From CAYQDB01 sp964416195 (GTDB taxonomy: Bacteria; Zixibacteria; MSB-5A5; GN15; FEB-12), in NCBI GenBank assembly GCA_964416195.1, contig CAYQDB010000001.1, positions 124,001 to 188,000 on the forward strand: a DNA stretch of 64,000 bases, in the 5' to 3' direction. The notes beneath the pieces are model-generated. The model was not told the DNA's origin and did no database searches. It saw only the letters and a program-made list of their open reading frames with translations. Below are positions 63,041 to 64,000 of this stretch, piece by piece. Position 1 is the stretch's first letter. Each line of letters starts with the position of its first letter. The position numbers were made by a program, and so were the translations under genes.

Positions 63041-64000
63041 TTCTACCCATCCGATTGACACAAGATCGGGTACTCATGACCTCTTGGCGGTAATGGTTCG
63101 CCTGAGCTGTCGCTCAACATGTTGCCCCCCAATCAATCAACCCAATAAACCGTCCGGCTGCTACTCGGCATAGCTTTTGTTAGCTATAAACCTGAGAGAG
63201 AGCTAAGCTGAGAGCTTAGTGTAGAGGATAGATAGGGAAGAACGATCAAACAGCCAGTAGGTTGTTATATACATATCAAGGCTTCGGGACAGAAGAGTCC
63301 TTTGATTTCTGCAAAGTAGCCCTTCGGAGGTGGACGAGGGGGATGGGAGCCTCGATTGTGCTGCTGCACAGTCGAGTGGAGTTGTCCGGCGATTTAGCAG
63401 CTGTGTCGCCGGGCATCTCGCATTTAGAATCTGAAGCCCAGGGAGGGTGCCTGCCTTCGAAGTCTCTGCCAGCAAGCAGTGCCTCACAGGTGGTGGTCGG
63501 TCTTGATATTACTCAAACACGAGGCAGCCGCCTTTTGTTGTTACCGTAGTCATTCACAGGTATTCTCGGTTGCTTGTCCGAACGGTTAGTGGCAGAGGTG
63601 CCTTTGTGGTAGTTCTGTGGCAGCTCTTCGAAGCGTGCATCGAGCTGGAAACTGATTGTACGCTATTATCTTACAGTATCCGTAAGAAAATCGTTGTAAA
63701 ATTCATTAAATACCATATATTGATTATGAAAAGCGGCTAAGTTACCCCACCTGGCTGGCTTGACAGAGATGTAGTGTTCCCGTCTTAGGGGCGATGTTTG
63801 GAAGAACTGCAACTGTAAGGCAAGTTGGACTCTGTCTGCGCCGATAACTTAGGTTATACCTTGTTTGGAGTTCCTGTTTTGGTCACGTCCAGACGCAGCT
63901 ACTAAAAGGTTAAGGTATCCTTCGCTGTATGACGGAAGTTTAATCGCCATATAGTCCGATATGATGTACTGAGATTAAGAAGGAAGAGAAGCAATTTAGT
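63041..64000. other. Right-end region without recognisable genes
   Basis: 960 bases. Open frames at 63203-63487 and 63262-63549 overlap on opposite strands and look unlike protein. A 7-bp stem CCGGCGA/TCGCCGG (63386-63392 with 63406-63412) is present. It may be the regulatory region of a gene beyond the window. Confidence 0.5.

Noticed and set aside
63203..63549. Two overlapping frames (94 and 95 codons) at the right end
   Set aside because: They lie on opposite strands over the same bases, have no ribosome-binding sites, and read as low-complexity S/R/L-rich sequence.
1..64000. tRNA, rRNA, CRISPR arrays and prophage
   Set aside because: I looked for T-loop patterns, regularly spaced direct repeats, Cas, integrase and phage structural genes and saw none. 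A tRNA scan and CRISPR finder would be decisive.

Overview
The window looks like chromosomal DNA from a free-living, double-membraned (diderm) bacterium. This rests on predicted outer-membrane beta-barrels, a secretin, a lipoprotein, an omptin-like protease and an O-antigen-ligase-like protein next to ordinary bacterial housekeeping genes (pepA, aroC, miaB, hflX, lysS, coaD, groESL, valS, mazG, uvrA). Many TPR and HEAT repeat proteins, very large PAS/GAF sensors, a PC4-like protein and an adenosine-specific kinase suggest an uncultivated lineage near the FCB group (a Zixibacteria-like candidate phylum is my guess). No rRNA or tRNA gene was seen to test this.

Layout. 1-6000: TPR proteins, a LysE-type exporter and an acetyltransferase. 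6084-7580: pepA. 7629-10749: IS1595-family transposon 'A', carrying a P63C-domain gene and a Panacea-type toxin-antitoxin pair. 10834-17750: leftward run miaB > GAF/receiver protein > HDOD protein > aroC. 17934-23346: leftward locus with a secretin, a duplicated Ig-like (DUF916-type) protein and two related secreted proteins. 23667-30775: a receiver protein, hflX, envelope proteins, lysS, coaD, a PilM-like and a ComEA-like protein, and a zinc-ribbon protein. 30964-34289: transposon 'B', intact with an 8-bp target duplication, carrying a methyltransferase/nuclease fusion and a membrane protein. 34465-37156: CIRCE-controlled groESL and an OsmC protein. 37467-51071: a propeller-transglutaminase, valS, mazG, barrels, an omptin homologue, an O-antigen ligase and uvrA. 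51651-56090: a HEAT-cyclophilin operon. 56365-63040: a 1719-residue sensor kinase and a sigma-54 activator. 63041-64000: no convincing gene.

The most interesting structure is the pair of IS1595-family elements. Both have the order [transposase, then a closely coupled cargo gene pointing the same way] followed by [convergent cargo], near-matching terminal repeats and the same TTGACA/TATATT promoter style, but unrelated cargo of addiction or restriction type. Transposon A also places an outward promoter-like sequence directly upstream of pepA. Other points of interest are a 96-bp dispersed repeat that folds into a cruciform, present at 3618 and 51143 in opposite orientations; a possible small RNA before 51684; an omptin with all four catalytic residues; and two adjacent signalling proteins that keep histidine-kinase H-box remnants without a recognisable ATPase domain.
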